A stretch of DNA of 64,000 bases from Saprospiraceae bacterium (GTDB taxonomy: Bacteria; Bacteroidota; Bacteroidia; Chitinophagales; Saprospiraceae). The position numbers and the translations under genes were made by a program. The notes under the pieces are model-generated. The model saw only the letters and a list, made by a program, of their open reading frames with translations. It searched no databases and was not told the origin of the DNA. The stretch covers positions 35,892-99,891 of the forward strand of contig BQJU01000023.1 of the NCBI GenBank assembly GCA_021604865.1, written 5' to 3'. Below are positions 53,629 to 62,407 of this stretch, piece by piece. The stretch's first letter is position 1. Each line of letters opens with the position of its first letter.

Positions 53629-53994
53629 ATGAAAACTCATGCTGATTCCAACCCCGGTTCTGGATACCAACCAAAATCCAACGTATCCATATATTTATTT
53701 ACAGGAGCCCATCTTCCTCTTTGGATAATTAAGTTGTCCTTGAGAAACCGATTGGCAGAAGCAATGGAAAAACTAATTTTTCAAGGAATTGCCAAAAGAG
53801 AAGCCTATGCTATTCTAAGAAAGGGGCTTGACTTATTGGAGGAAGAACCTTTCTGGAAAGCATTAAAAGGTGGTGCAGCAATTTTTATGAGTAAAAACCA
53901 CTTTTCGGTGAAAATCCTCCCTTATTGGGTGGAACCGGAGGTGTACGTAGATTCCGAATTTGTGACAGGTCCCATTTCCGGATCTTTCAGATAA
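53629..53994 (+). CDS. baeRF N-terminal-domain protein, truncated
   Basis: The 121-residue protein contains VSIYLFTGAHLPLWIIKLSL, an AEAMEKLIFQGIAKREAYAIL helix and FWKALKGGAAIFMSKNHFSV, ending LPYWVEPEVYVDSEF. These are the successive blocks of the N-terminal domain of bacterial eRF1-like proteins (baeRF, normally about 350-390 residues). The central and C-terminal domains that complete a release-factor-like protein are absent, and I find no continuation in another frame. It is either a decayed gene or a free-standing domain. TTG 53605 upstream is in frame; ATG 53629 is preferred. Confidence 0.55.
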   Translation: MKTHADSNPGSGYQPKSNVSIYLFTGAHLPLWIIKLSLRNRLAEAMEKLIFQGIAKREAYAILRKGLDLLEEEPFWKALKGGAAIFMSKNHFSVKILPYWVEPEVYVDSEFVTGPISGSFR

Positions 53995-54476
53995 ACTTAC
54001 GCGATGTTGTTTTCACGTGTAGCCTAATCCAATTACGAACGGGAGTGAGCAAAAATCTCCCTTCCCTTTTCAAAACACGGTTATAGGTTGAAATATGCCC
54101 TTGAAAACTTCTTTTGAAATGTTTTAGATCAAGATTCGTTTGACATTTTCTCATGTACTTAGACTAAACAGAATTTGCTTTCGTTTAGTCTAATCTAATC
54201 CCCAACCATCTAAGTTGGTGGTAAATGTGGCCGACAATTGGTCGGTCACTTTTTTAACTCCCCAGGTACCCATACTACTGCTAAGAGATGTGGGATTAAT
54301 AAGTGTCCACTTTTTTAACTACCCAGTAATAGATAAGCCATCATGTTCTAGCTTGTTTGACAGTGGCATTTTGCCACCACAAACACCGGAACTGCTATGG
54401 CCGATGAGGCCGTTGTCTCGAATCGACCATTGAATTTGGCAAAGAAGTAAATTATTTCACCAAATAGTTATATCCA
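53995..54476. other. Intergenic region with a 21-bp direct repeat
   Basis: GTCACTTTTTTAACTCCCCAG (54245-54265) recurs as GTCCACTTTTTTAACTACCCAG (54305-54326), 60 bp apart. They could be paired binding sites ahead of the DUF4382 lipoprotein gene. Nothing else is recognised; an open frame at 54215-54433 shows no protein-like features. Confidence 0.5.
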
Positions 54477-55454
54477 ATGTTGAACACAAAGATGTTTAAG
54501 ATTACCCGTTTATGGGCAATCATGATTATGAGTGCTTTTGTTTTTACCTATTGTACCAAAGATGATCCTTCGCCAGGCGATGGAGCCAAGGGACAATTAA
54601 AGGTGGAAATTACGGATGCTCCGGTTGATGATGCAAATGTGAAAGCCGTTTTTGTTACGGTGGCAGAGTTGCGCGTTAACGGTGCTAAAGTTGATGGATT
54701 TAGTCGGCAGACAATAGAAATCAGTGCCTACCAAAATGGAGCCACTGAAGTTCTGGCCAATAGCGAAGTGAGTGCTCAATCCTATTCCGAAATCACCCTG
54801 GTACTCGACAATACACAGGATGACGCTGGTAATAGCCCGGGCGCTTATGTTATGAACCAGGATGGAACAAAGGATGACCTGGTTTTATCTTCAAACAGCA
54901 ACGCCCAAACTGAAGTCACTTTCAGCGGTTCAGATTTTACAGTCCAGGAGGACGGAAGCAATACCGTTGTAATCGACTTCGATTTACGTAAAGCTATCCA
55001 ACGGGAAGGTACAGAAGGATATGCTTTTGTAACTCAAAGTGAGCTGAATGCTGCTCTGAGCCTTAAAGAGAAAGCTAAAACAGGTGTCATCAAAGGACAG
55101 GTAAATAGCTGGGCCAACTATTCTGAAAAAGTGATAGTCTACGCCTACAAAAAAGGTTCTTTTGATCAATCAGTAGAGACTCAGGCGCAGGGTTCAAGTA
55201 ATGTAACGTTTAAAAATGCGATCACAAGTTCAGCCGTTGGACAAGATGGTTCCTTCGAACTGCACTTTCTGGAAGCTGGTGAGTACGAATTGTATTTTGC
55301 AGCCTATGATGATGAAGGAAGTGATGGGACTTTTGAATTGCAGGGTAGTCTGATACTCGACCTGATCACTGGCCTGAGCCTTAACGATATTAAAATAGAT
55401 GCCAACGCCACGGTTAGCCTGACTATCCTGGTCACCGGCGTTACGCCTCTATAA
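54477..55454 (+). CDS. DUF4382-domain lipoprotein
   Basis: The 325-residue protein has a lipoprotein-like N-terminus (AFVFTYCTKDDPSPG, Cys about 26). A DUF4382 domain follows (about 38-190): GQLKVEITDAPVDDANVKAV, VFVTVAELRVNG, SYSEITLVLD and NTVVIDFDLRKAI. The rest (about 200-325) is a carboxypeptidase-regulatory-like beta-sandwich (GVIKGQVNSWANYSEKVIVY). It is predicted to sit on the outer or inner membrane facing outwards. No enzyme activity is known. An internal ATG (54492) is the alternative start. Confidence 0.85.
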   Translation: MLNTKMFKITRLWAIMIMSAFVFTYCTKDDPSPGDGAKGQLKVEITDAPVDDANVKAVFVTVAELRVNGAKVDGFSRQTIEISAYQNGATEVLANSEVSAQSYSEITLVLDNTQDDAGNSPGAYVMNQDGTKDDLVLSSNSNAQTEVTFSGSDFTVQEDGSNTVVIDFDLRKAIQREGTEGYAFVTQSELNAALSLKEKAKTGVIKGQVNSWANYSEKVIVYAYKKGSFDQSVETQAQGSSNVTFKNAITSSAVGQDGSFELHFLEAGEYELYFAAYDDEGSDGTFELQGSLILDLITGLSLNDIKIDANATVSLTILVTGVTPL

Positions 55455-55476
55455 AGATAGTCGAAAGAAACTCTGA

Positions 55477-55630
55477 GAGCATGTTTGGAGCTTGCTCCTA
55501 CTGCAAATCAAGGACTTATAAACCTGACTTTGTCTTTTTCTATTCACTTAACCCGCTAAGCTCATATAAAAAGACTTTGCCAGAACCACAACTCCTTGAT
55601 TTTCCTAACGAATCCGCTCCAAACAAGCTC
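55477..55630. mobile_element. MITE-like element, TNA family
   Basis: A 154-bp element has ends GAGCATGTTTGGAGC and GCTCCAAACAAGCTC, flanked by TGA on both sides (55474-55476, 55631-55633). Its core is unlike the other copies. It starts 23 bp after the DUF4382 stop. Confidence 0.85.
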
Positions 55631-55638
55631 TGAGTAAA

Positions 55639-55780
55639 CATGAATTCATCCCGTAGTTGTCTCAAATTTATGCACTAACTCGAAGTTAGCGCCTTAAACG
55701 GCAATGTATTTGATTTGAGGTGACTTTCAGCAAAATATTCTTGCATCTATAGGTATAATGAAATTCGGGATGAATTGATG
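55639..55780. repeat. Long non-coding repeat, copy C (internally deleted)
   Basis: 142 bp hold only the two ends of the A/B family: left AACTCGAAGTTAGCGCCT, right GAGGTGACTTTCAGCAAAAT. The outer sequences TGAATTCATCCCG and CGGGATGAATTGA form imperfect inverted ends. It lies just beyond the argH stop. Confidence 0.75.
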
Positions 55781-55784
55781 TTTT

Positions 55785-57116
55785 TTACCTCAAGAGGTAC
55801 TCCAAAGTCTGTGCTACCTTTTCGAACCCAAATCCATGAAAGACCCGATCCCATTTGGCTTTTATCTCGGAAGTACACAAATTTCCGATACTGCCCTCAT
55901 GGGTGTGAACGAGTTTTTTATCTGGATGAAAATTGCCTGCTGCGATCTGTTGCCCTACCTGATGATAAGCATCTCTGAAAGGAACTCCTGCTAGCACCAG
56001 ACGGTTGACTTCTTCCACGCTAAAGAGGAAATCATAATCCGATCCTTCCAGTAGATTGGCTTTTAATTGAATTTGCCCCAATGCATAAGTAGCCAGCGAC
56101 AAACAGTCTTTGAGCTGGCTAATAGCCGGGAAAAGCACCTCTTTTAAGAGTTGGAAATCACGATGGTAGCCCGAGGGGAGATTGCCCGTGAGTTGGCTGA
56201 CCTGAACCGGGAGGGCTTGCAATTGATTGCAACGTCCACGGATCAATTCAAAAACATCGGGATTCTTCTTATGTGGCATAATGCTGGAGCCCGTAGTCAA
56301 ATCATCCGGCAAAGTCAGAAAGCTGAAATTCTGATTGGAAAATAGTACGATATCCATAGCCAATTTTCCCAGGGTATGACCAATAGCCGCCAGCGAAAAA
56401 GCCATAAAATGCTCACTCTTACCACGACCCAACTGGGCGTGTACTACGTTGTAGTTGAGGTCAGCAAATCCCAACAAATCGGTGGTCATCTTCCGTTGGA
56501 GAGGAAAGGAAGACCCATAACCGGCTGCCGAACCCAAAGGGTTTTGGTTAATAATGTCAAAAACACTACGCAGCAATTGCAAATCATCAACCAACGATTC
56601 GGCGTAAGCTCCAAACCACAATCCAAAAGAAGATACCATGCCAACCTGTAGGTGGGTATAACCTGGCATCAATTGATCCTGATGTTTTTCGGATAATTCT
56701 TGCAATTGATCAAACAATGCTTTCATCGTAGTGGCTATCGCTTCAATTTCTGCCCGGAAATAAAGCCTAAGATCAACCAGCACCTGATCGTTACGCGACC
56801 GCCCGCTATGGATTTTTTTGCCTACAGCTCCCAACTTCTGAGTCAGCAACAATTCTATTTGAGAATGCACATCTTCCACATTGGCTTCGATGCTGAAATT
56901 GCCAACCTTGACTTCTTGATACAAACCCTGCAACGTAGTGGTCAATTGATGTAATTCACCCGAAGTCAGTAAATCAATTTTTTCCAACATCCGAATATGC
57001 GCCAGCGAACCCAAAATGTCATAAGGAGCCAACAATAAATCCAATTCCCGATCCTGACCTACCGTAAATTGTTCGATTTTTTCATCCAGGCCATACGCTT
57101 TTTGCCACAGTTTCAT
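55785..57116 (-). CDS. argH: Argininosuccinate lyase
   Basis: The 443-residue enzyme makes arginine and fumarate from argininosuccinate, the last step of the pathway. The fumarase-superfamily signature GSSIMPHKKNPDVFEL is present, with SGRSRNDQV and the catalytic His in TPGYTHLQ-like PGYTHLQVGM. It is somewhat shorter than the usual 460 residues at the C-terminus. It is the last gene of the arginine cluster, 140 bp after the deacylase gene; its 3' end meets long repeat C. Confidence 0.95.
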   Translation of the reverse strand: MKLWQKAYGLDEKIEQFTVGQDRELDLLLAPYDILGSLAHIRMLEKIDLLTSGELHQLTTTLQGLYQEVKVGNFSIEANVEDVHSQIELLLTQKLGAVGKKIHSGRSRNDQVLVDLRLYFRAEIEAIATTMKALFDQLQELSEKHQDQLMPGYTHLQVGMVSSFGLWFGAYAESLVDDLQLLRSVFDIINQNPLGSAAGYGSSFPLQRKMTTDLLGFADLNYNVVHAQLGRGKSEHFMAFSLAAIGHTLGKLAMDIVLFSNQNFSFLTLPDDLTTGSSIMPHKKNPDVFELIRGRCNQLQALPVQVSQLTGNLPSGYHRDFQLLKEVLFPAISQLKDCLSLATYALGQIQLKANLLEGSDYDFLFSVEEVNRLVLAGVPFRDAYHQVGQQIAAGNFHPDKKLVHTHEGSIGNLCTSEIKAKWDRVFHGFGFEKVAQTLEYLLR

Positions 57117-57256
57117 AGGTTTAGTTTTTAGATTTTACGTGATAGGATAAAGGATTCGGTCCACTATAAAATTTGAATGAAGGCCTACCATTGAGAATTT
57201 TGAAAAACATAGATTTTGAACTTATTCGTTTAGGAATATAACCTGACCACAATGGG

Positions 57257-58324
57257 TTAGTAACCAACCATACCTTTCAACAACCCGATATAAGTTTCAA
57301 TGCCTCGCTCAATTTCTTTGCGGACAATAAATTCATCTGCCGTATGAGAACGGGCCGAATCGCCAGGACCTATTTTAAGACTAGGGAACGGCATCAACGC
57401 CTGATCCGACAGGGTAGGGGAGCCATAATAATTCAACGCCATCTTTAATCCGCTTTGTACAATAGGGTGATCGAGTGGGATTCCGGATGAATTGAGCCTA
57501 AAGGAACGGGCAGTAAGTTTAGATTTAGTTAGGTTTTGTAATAGCTCAAAAACTTCCCGATTGGTATAACATTCATTGGTGCGTACATCCAATACAAAAC
57601 GACAGCTATCTGGTACCACATTGTGTTGAGTACCCGCCTCGATTTGGGTGGCACTTACTTTTACCGGACCGAGTAAAGGGGAGCTTTTAGGGAAGTGGTA
57701 TTGTCTGATCTTTTGAATGTCTTCCAAGGCTATATACAACGCATTGACCCCCTCGTTCCGAGCGGCATGACCGGCTTTGCCCTGGGCCTCGGCGTCAATA
57801 ACCATCAATCCTTTTTCAGCAATGGCCATTTGCATCAGGGTGGGTTCCCCCACAATAGCGAAGTCGATGGGACTGAGTGCAGGCAAGAGTGAAGCGATGC
57901 CTCCAGCACCAGAGATTTCTTCCTCGGCAGTAGCTGCGAAAATCAGTTGAAAAGGCAAATGCTGCTGCTCTTGAAAATAAAGAAAAGTGGCTAAAAGACT
58001 GACCAGACATCCGCCGGCATCATTACTACCCAGGCCATAGAGGCGCTCACCTATTTCCAGTGCTTCAAAGGGTGATTTGGTCCAGCCACTCACTGGTTTT
58101 ACGGTGTCGTGATGAGAATTGAGCAGGATAGTGCGTTGATCTTTTCTCGTTTTTGGGGTGCTCACCCATACATTATTGCCCATTCTTTGAGGGTGGCATT
58201 GCTTTTGGTCCAAATAGTCAAATAATAGGGTTGCCGTATCGCCTTCTTCCCGTGAAAAAGAAGGTTTTGCAATCAATTTTTTCAAAAGATTGATGGCTTC
58301 CTGTTTTAGCGATTGTTGGTTCAT
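57257..58324 (-). CDS. M20-family acylornithine/acylcitrulline deacylase
   Basis: The 355-residue zinc hydrolase has HHDTVKP (metal His and catalytic Asp), GLGSNDAGG (bridging Asp), TAEEEISG (catalytic Glu and metal Glu) and GEPT, plus RSHTADEFI for the last His. In this pathway, with a carbamoyltransferase for acylated ornithine, it should remove the acyl group from N-acylcitrulline rather than from acylornithine; this is inference from the neighbours. It overlaps argB by 4 bp. Usually annotated argE or dapE-like. Confidence 0.88.
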   Translation of the reverse strand: MNQQSLKQEAINLLKKLIAKPSFSREEGDTATLLFDYLDQKQCHPQRMGNNVWVSTPKTRKDQRTILLNSHHDTVKPVSGWTKSPFEALEIGERLYGLGSNDAGGCLVSLLATFLYFQEQQHLPFQLIFAATAEEEISGAGGIASLLPALSPIDFAIVGEPTLMQMAIAEKGLMVIDAEAQGKAGHAARNEGVNALYIALEDIQKIRQYHFPKSSPLLGPVKVSATQIEAGTQHNVVPDSCRFVLDVRTNECYTNREVFELLQNLTKSKLTARSFRLNSSGIPLDHPIVQSGLKMALNYYGSPTLSDQALMPFPSLKIGPGDSARSHTADEFIVRKEIERGIETYIGLLKGMVGY

Positions 58325-59115
58325 GCGGTTCGAGTGTTTAGTGCCAAATTTGTTCCACCAGCAGTTGCTAAAGACGCTGGATTGCCAATGTTTACAGAAT
58401 ACACTCCGGCATTAAGCGCAGCAAAGGCATTATCCAGTTTGGGCAGCATACCCGCTGCGATGGTGCCCGCCTTTTTTCCGGACTGATAAGCAAATTGATC
58501 CAATTGAGGAATAACGGATTGTTCATCCGCGGGATCAGCCAGCACACCTGCTTTTTCAAAACAATAGAACAATCGAACTTCAAAATATTCAGTCAAGGCT
58601 TTAGCCATCTCAGCGGCAATGGTATCAGCATTGGTATTGAGCAATAAACCTTGCCCATCATGAGTAATGGCGCAAAAAACTGGACTCAAACCGATTTCCA
58701 ATAATGTTTTGAGTCGTGGAGCATTAACAAAATCAATATCTCCGGCAAAACCAAAATCAATGACCCCCACTGGTCTTTTGTGTGCCAAAATGCTATTGGC
58801 ATCCGCACCAGAAAGACCAATGGCATCACAACCCAAAGCCTGTAACTGGCTCACTACTTTTTTATTTTCAAGACCGGCATAAACCATCGTCACTACCTCC
58901 AGTGTCGCAGCGTCAGTGATGCGGCGACCATCTTTCATTATGGGACTAATGCCTAATGCTGTGCACCATTGATCGGCAGCTTTACCACCCCCATGGACTA
59001 GCATTTTTGCGCCTTGCAGATGAGTGAAATGCTGGAGTGTGACAGCTAGCAATTGCTCAGATTCCAGCAGTTTTCCACCAATTTTGACAATAGTTAATTT
59101 GGGTTTTTGTTTCAT
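58321..59115 (-). CDS. argB: N-acetylglutamate kinase
   Basis: The 264-residue amino-acid kinase phosphorylates N-acetylglutamate. It shows IVKIGGKLLES, MLVHGGGKAADQW, AGLENKKVVSQL, VFCAITHDGQGLLLNTNAD and AGMLPKLDNAFAAL. It lacks the N-terminal helix of arginine-inhibited hexameric enzymes, so direct feedback inhibition is not expected. It overlaps both neighbours by 4 bp (argF' and the deacylase). A succinylated substrate is possible in this phylum. Confidence 0.94.
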   Translation of the reverse strand: MKQKPKLTIVKIGGKLLESEQLLAVTLQHFTHLQGAKMLVHGGGKAADQWCTALGISPIMKDGRRITDAATLEVVTMVYAGLENKKVVSQLQALGCDAIGLSGADANSILAHKRPVGVIDFGFAGDIDFVNAPRLKTLLEIGLSPVFCAITHDGQGLLLNTNADTIAAEMAKALTEYFEVRLFYCFEKAGVLADPADEQSVIPQLDQFAYQSGKKAGTIAAGMLPKLDNAFAALNAGVYSVNIGNPASLATAGGTNLALNTRTA

Positions 59116-60062
59116 GGCTCCTTATTGTTTAGCAATTCAGCAATCACTGCCTGGGCAGCATAAGTTCGGTTGTTTGCCTGGGCAATGACAATGCTTTGGG
59201 CGCTATCCAGGACCTGGTCGGTTACTACCACATTCCGACGAACGGGCAGGCAATGCATAAAAAAAGCCTGGTTGGTTAGCGCCATTTTTTCCGGCGTGAT
59301 GGTCCAATCTTCCTGAATAGGCAGTGCCTGACCATACGGCTGAAAAGTAGACCAGTTTTTGGTGTAAATGAAATCTGCTCCCGCAAATGCTTCCTCTTGG
59401 TGGTGTGTTATTTTGGCCTTAACCGCAAATGTTCGAGCTAGTTCGTAACCCTTGGGATGGGTAATGGTCAGATCATAACCAGCAGCCTGAACCCATTCTG
59501 CAAAGGAATTAGCTACCGCCTGAGGGAGGGCCCGCGGGTGTGGTGCCCAGCTCAGTACGATTTTTGGTTGGTCTCGTTTTTTGAATTCCTCAATGGTCAA
59601 CAAATCCGCCAGCGATTGCAACGGATGGCGAATAGCTGACTCCAGGCTAATAATCGGAACGGAGGCAAATTCAATAAATTTATTGATCACTACATCGGCA
59701 TAATCTTTTTCCCGATCAGTGAGGGAAGGGAAAGTCCGGATGCCAATAATATCAGCATATTGGCTCACTACGGCGGCGGCTTCGCGGATGTGTTCGGCCT
59801 TATCACCATTCATCACTACCTGGTCTTCAAATTCCAATTTCCATCCTTGGTCTGCATTCATACTGATCACCTGCATGCCCAAATTGAAACCTGCCCGCTG
59901 GGTGCTGAGCCGGGTCCGCAAACTCGGATTGAAAAACAAGAGTGTCAGCACTTTTCCCTGGCCAAGCGGGTTGAATGCCTGTGGCCTGGCTTTCATCTCT
60001 TGTGCCTTTTTTACCAATTCAGAAAGATTGCTTACATCGTTTACTGAGGTGAAATTTTTCAT
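59112..60062 (-). CDS. argF': N-acylornithine carbamoyltransferase
   Basis: The 316-residue enzyme transfers carbamoyl to N-acetyl- or N-succinyl-ornithine. The carbamoyl-phosphate site reads FFNPSLRTRLSTQ in place of the STRTR of ordinary ornithine enzymes. HPLQSLADLLTIEEF and the substrate loop FFMHCLPVRRNVVV are those of the AOTCase/SOTCase group, known from Xanthomonas and Bacteroides. I cannot decide acetyl versus succinyl by eye. It overlaps argD and argB by 4 bp each. Confidence 0.92.
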   Translation of the reverse strand: MKNFTSVNDVSNLSELVKKAQEMKARPQAFNPLGQGKVLTLLFFNPSLRTRLSTQRAGFNLGMQVISMNADQGWKLEFEDQVVMNGDKAEHIREAAAVVSQYADIIGIRTFPSLTDREKDYADVVINKFIEFASVPIISLESAIRHPLQSLADLLTIEEFKKRDQPKIVLSWAPHPRALPQAVANSFAEWVQAAGYDLTITHPKGYELARTFAVKAKITHHQEEAFAGADFIYTKNWSTFQPYGQALPIQEDWTITPEKMALTNQAFFMHCLPVRRNVVVTDQVLDSAQSIVIAQANNRTYAAQAVIAELLNNKEP

Positions 60063-61210
60063 GCCTTACTATTTTGGACTTTTTGTATCGTTTCCCGCGT
60101 CAAGCCGCCTATTAATAAATCTACCTCTTTCTCACCAACGCAAAGGGGTGGCAACAAACGCATGACGTTTGCATCACTAGCTGAACCCGTAAAAATTTGA
60201 TGCTCAAAAAGCAGTTGCTTGCGCATGTCTCCTACAGGGAATTCAAACTCCAGGCCAATCATCAGGCCCTGACCACGTATTGCTGTCAGGCCACGTAAAT
60301 GGCGGAGTTCATCTAGCAAGATAGCGCCCCATTTTCTGGCATTTTCTATTAGTTTTTCGGCTTCTAGAACTTCCAATACTGCCAATCCAGCGGCACAAGC
60401 CAGATGACTACCTCCAAAGGTGGTGCCCAATAGGCCGTGACTGCCCTGAAAACGGGGATGAATCAATACCCCACCAATCGGGAAGCCGTTGCCCATTCCT
60501 TTGGCAGTGGTGACCAAATCCGGTTGGATTTTGGCATTTTGGAAGGCAAAAAAACGACCACTTCTACCATAGCCAGACTGGATTTCATCAAGAATGAGGA
60601 GGGTATCCTGTTGCTTACAAAGCTGTGCTAGGGATTCCAGAAATGCCGCATCGGGAATATGGATGCCACCGATACCCTGTATCCCCTCGATAATGACCGC
60701 ACAAACGTCACCTTTTTTCAGGCTTTTAGCTACGGAATCAAGGTCATTCCAGGCGTGAAACTCAACCGGAAAGGTTTTATTAATTGGTGCTTTGATACTT
60801 TCCTTGTCGGTGATATTAACGGCAGCCGAGGTGCGCCCATGGAAGGAATTTTTAAAAGAAATAACCTTCTGCCGACCATTGTGGAATGAAGCCAGTTTTA
60901 GTGCATTCTCATTGGCTTCAGCTCCGGAATTGCAAAGGAATAATTGATAGTCTTCCAAGCCTGATAATTGGCCCAGCTTTTTGGCCAATTGCTCTTGTAA
61001 GGGATTTTGTACGGAATTGGAATAGAATGCCAATGCCTGCAATTGGGCTTGAAGCCTTTTTACAAAATGAGGATGGCTATGGCCAATGGAAATAACCGCA
61101 TGTCCGCCATAAAAATCCAGATAGGCATGGCCCAACTTATCGTACACATAACAGCCCTGCCCTCGAACGGGCTCAATATCAAATAGGGGATAAACTGGAA
61201 ATAGATTCAT
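60059..61210 (-). CDS. argD: Acylornithine aminotransferase
   Basis: The 383-residue PLP enzyme swaps the amino group between glutamate and the N-acylglutamate semialdehyde. Class III signatures are present: YLDFYGGHAVISIGHSHP, NSGAEANENALKLAS, LILDEIQSGYGRSGRFFAFQ and the cofactor lysine in TTAKGMGNGFPIGG. It starts 17 bp after argC and overlaps argF' by 4 bp. Confidence 0.95.
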   Translation of the reverse strand: MNLFPVYPLFDIEPVRGQGCYVYDKLGHAYLDFYGGHAVISIGHSHPHFVKRLQAQLQALAFYSNSVQNPLQEQLAKKLGQLSGLEDYQLFLCNSGAEANENALKLASFHNGRQKVISFKNSFHGRTSAAVNITDKESIKAPINKTFPVEFHAWNDLDSVAKSLKKGDVCAVIIEGIQGIGGIHIPDAAFLESLAQLCKQQDTLLILDEIQSGYGRSGRFFAFQNAKIQPDLVTTAKGMGNGFPIGGVLIHPRFQGSHGLLGTTFGGSHLACAAGLAVLEVLEAEKLIENARKWGAILLDELRHLRGLTAIRGQGLMIGLEFEFPVGDMRKQLLFEHQIFTGSASDANVMRLLPPLCVGEKEVDLLIGGLTRETIQKVQNSKA

Positions 61211-61227
61211 TTTATAGGATTCATTAT

Positions 61228-62187
61228 TTAAAATACCATTGCCTTCAACCGAAGTCCTGTCGATTCGGGCAACTGAAAGATAAGGTTCATATTTTGTACT
61301 GCCTGCCCTGAGGCTCCTTTCAATAGGTTATCGATCAGACTGAGGATGAGTACCTGATCGCCGTGTTTTTCTAAGTGGACCAATGCTCGATTGGTATTGA
61401 CAACTTGTTTTAAATTGGGATTCTGTCGAATAACATGTGTGAAAGGTGCGGACTGATAATACTGCTCATACAATTCATAAAGTGCTTCCTCATCCAGATC
61501 ACATTGGGTGTACATACTAGCAAAAATACCCCGGGCAAAGTCGCCCCGCATGGGGATAAAATGCAGTGGCGGCAGATGGTCACCTTGCAATGCAGACAAG
61601 CTGCGCTTAATTTCTGCAAGATGCTGATGCCCGAAAGGTTTATAAACGGATAGGTTATTATTGCGCCAACTGAAATGGGTTGTCGCTCCGGGTGATTGTC
61701 CAGCGCCGGTAGCACCAGTCACGGCGGTGATATGCACTGCTGATTGTAAAAGCCCGGCTTTTGCTAATGGCAGTAAGCCCAATTGAATAGCGGTGGCAAA
61801 ACAACCGCAATTGGCAATTCGTTTGCTGCCCTGAATCTGGCTTCTGTGTAATTCGGGAAGCCCGTAAACAAAAGATTCGTCTAAACGAAAATCCTGGCTA
61901 AGGTCAATGACTACTAAATTTTCAGGAAGTTGTTGCTGGTTAACAAACCGAGCGGACTCACCGTGACCCGAACAAAGAAAAAGGACGTCCACACCATCAA
62001 AATCCATATCTTTTGTAAAATGTAAACTCGTCTCCCCAATAAGGTCTTCGTGAATATCACTGATCATTTTGCCGCTTTGGCTATTGCTATGTACCCAGGC
62101 CAGTTCGACCTTAGGGTGGTATAATAAAATGCGGATCAATTCCCCTGCGGTATATCCACCGCCCCCAATAATGGCTGCTTGAATCAT
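61228..62187 (-). CDS. argC: N-acetyl-gamma-glutamyl-phosphate reductase
   Basis: The 319-residue NADPH enzyme has the Rossmann start GGGGYTAGELIRIL, catalytic Cys in NCGCFATAIQL and the substrate motif GATGAGQSPG. It reduces the acyl-glutamyl phosphate made by ArgB. It follows argG after a 220-bp G-poor spacer and leads the tight argC-D-F'-B-E block. Confidence 0.95.
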   Translation of the reverse strand: MIQAAIIGGGGYTAGELIRILLYHPKVELAWVHSNSQSGKMISDIHEDLIGETSLHFTKDMDFDGVDVLFLCSGHGESARFVNQQQLPENLVVIDLSQDFRLDESFVYGLPELHRSQIQGSKRIANCGCFATAIQLGLLPLAKAGLLQSAVHITAVTGATGAGQSPGATTHFSWRNNNLSVYKPFGHQHLAEIKRSLSALQGDHLPPLHFIPMRGDFARGIFASMYTQCDLDEEALYELYEQYYQSAPFTHVIRQNPNLKQVVNTNRALVHLEKHGDQVLILSLIDNLLKGASGQAVQNMNLIFQLPESTGLRLKAMVF

Positions 62188-62224
62188 AATGTATTTTTTT
62201 ACTTTTAGAAAAAATGGAAAAACA

Positions 62225-62407
62225 GGAAAGAGCCACTCCGTCCCAAACCACCACTTCTGCCCCTAAACCTCCTAAACCTCCTAAACCAATCCACCCTACA
62301 GTTCCTCTTTTCCACCCCCCCTTCTAAACCTTCCTAAACCTTCCTAAACCTTCCTAAACCTCCTAAACCTAACCCTCCTAAACCCTAAACCCAAAACCCT
62401 ATTCCTC
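62225..62407. repeat. Nearly G-free (CCTAAAC)n tract, left of argG
   Basis: Many copies of CCTAAACCTC / CCTAAACCTTC lie between 62260 and 62400, with almost no G on the plus strand. The first 65 bp (GGAAAGAGCCACTCCG ... TCTGCCCCTAAACCTCC) are repeated directly at 63914 on the other side of argG. The minus strand is GGTTTAGG-rich. Confidence 0.8.

Noticed and set aside
54215..54433. 72-codon frame before the DUF4382 gene
   Set aside because: It covers the 21-bp direct repeats and lacks any protein-like pattern; better explained as a regulatory spacer.
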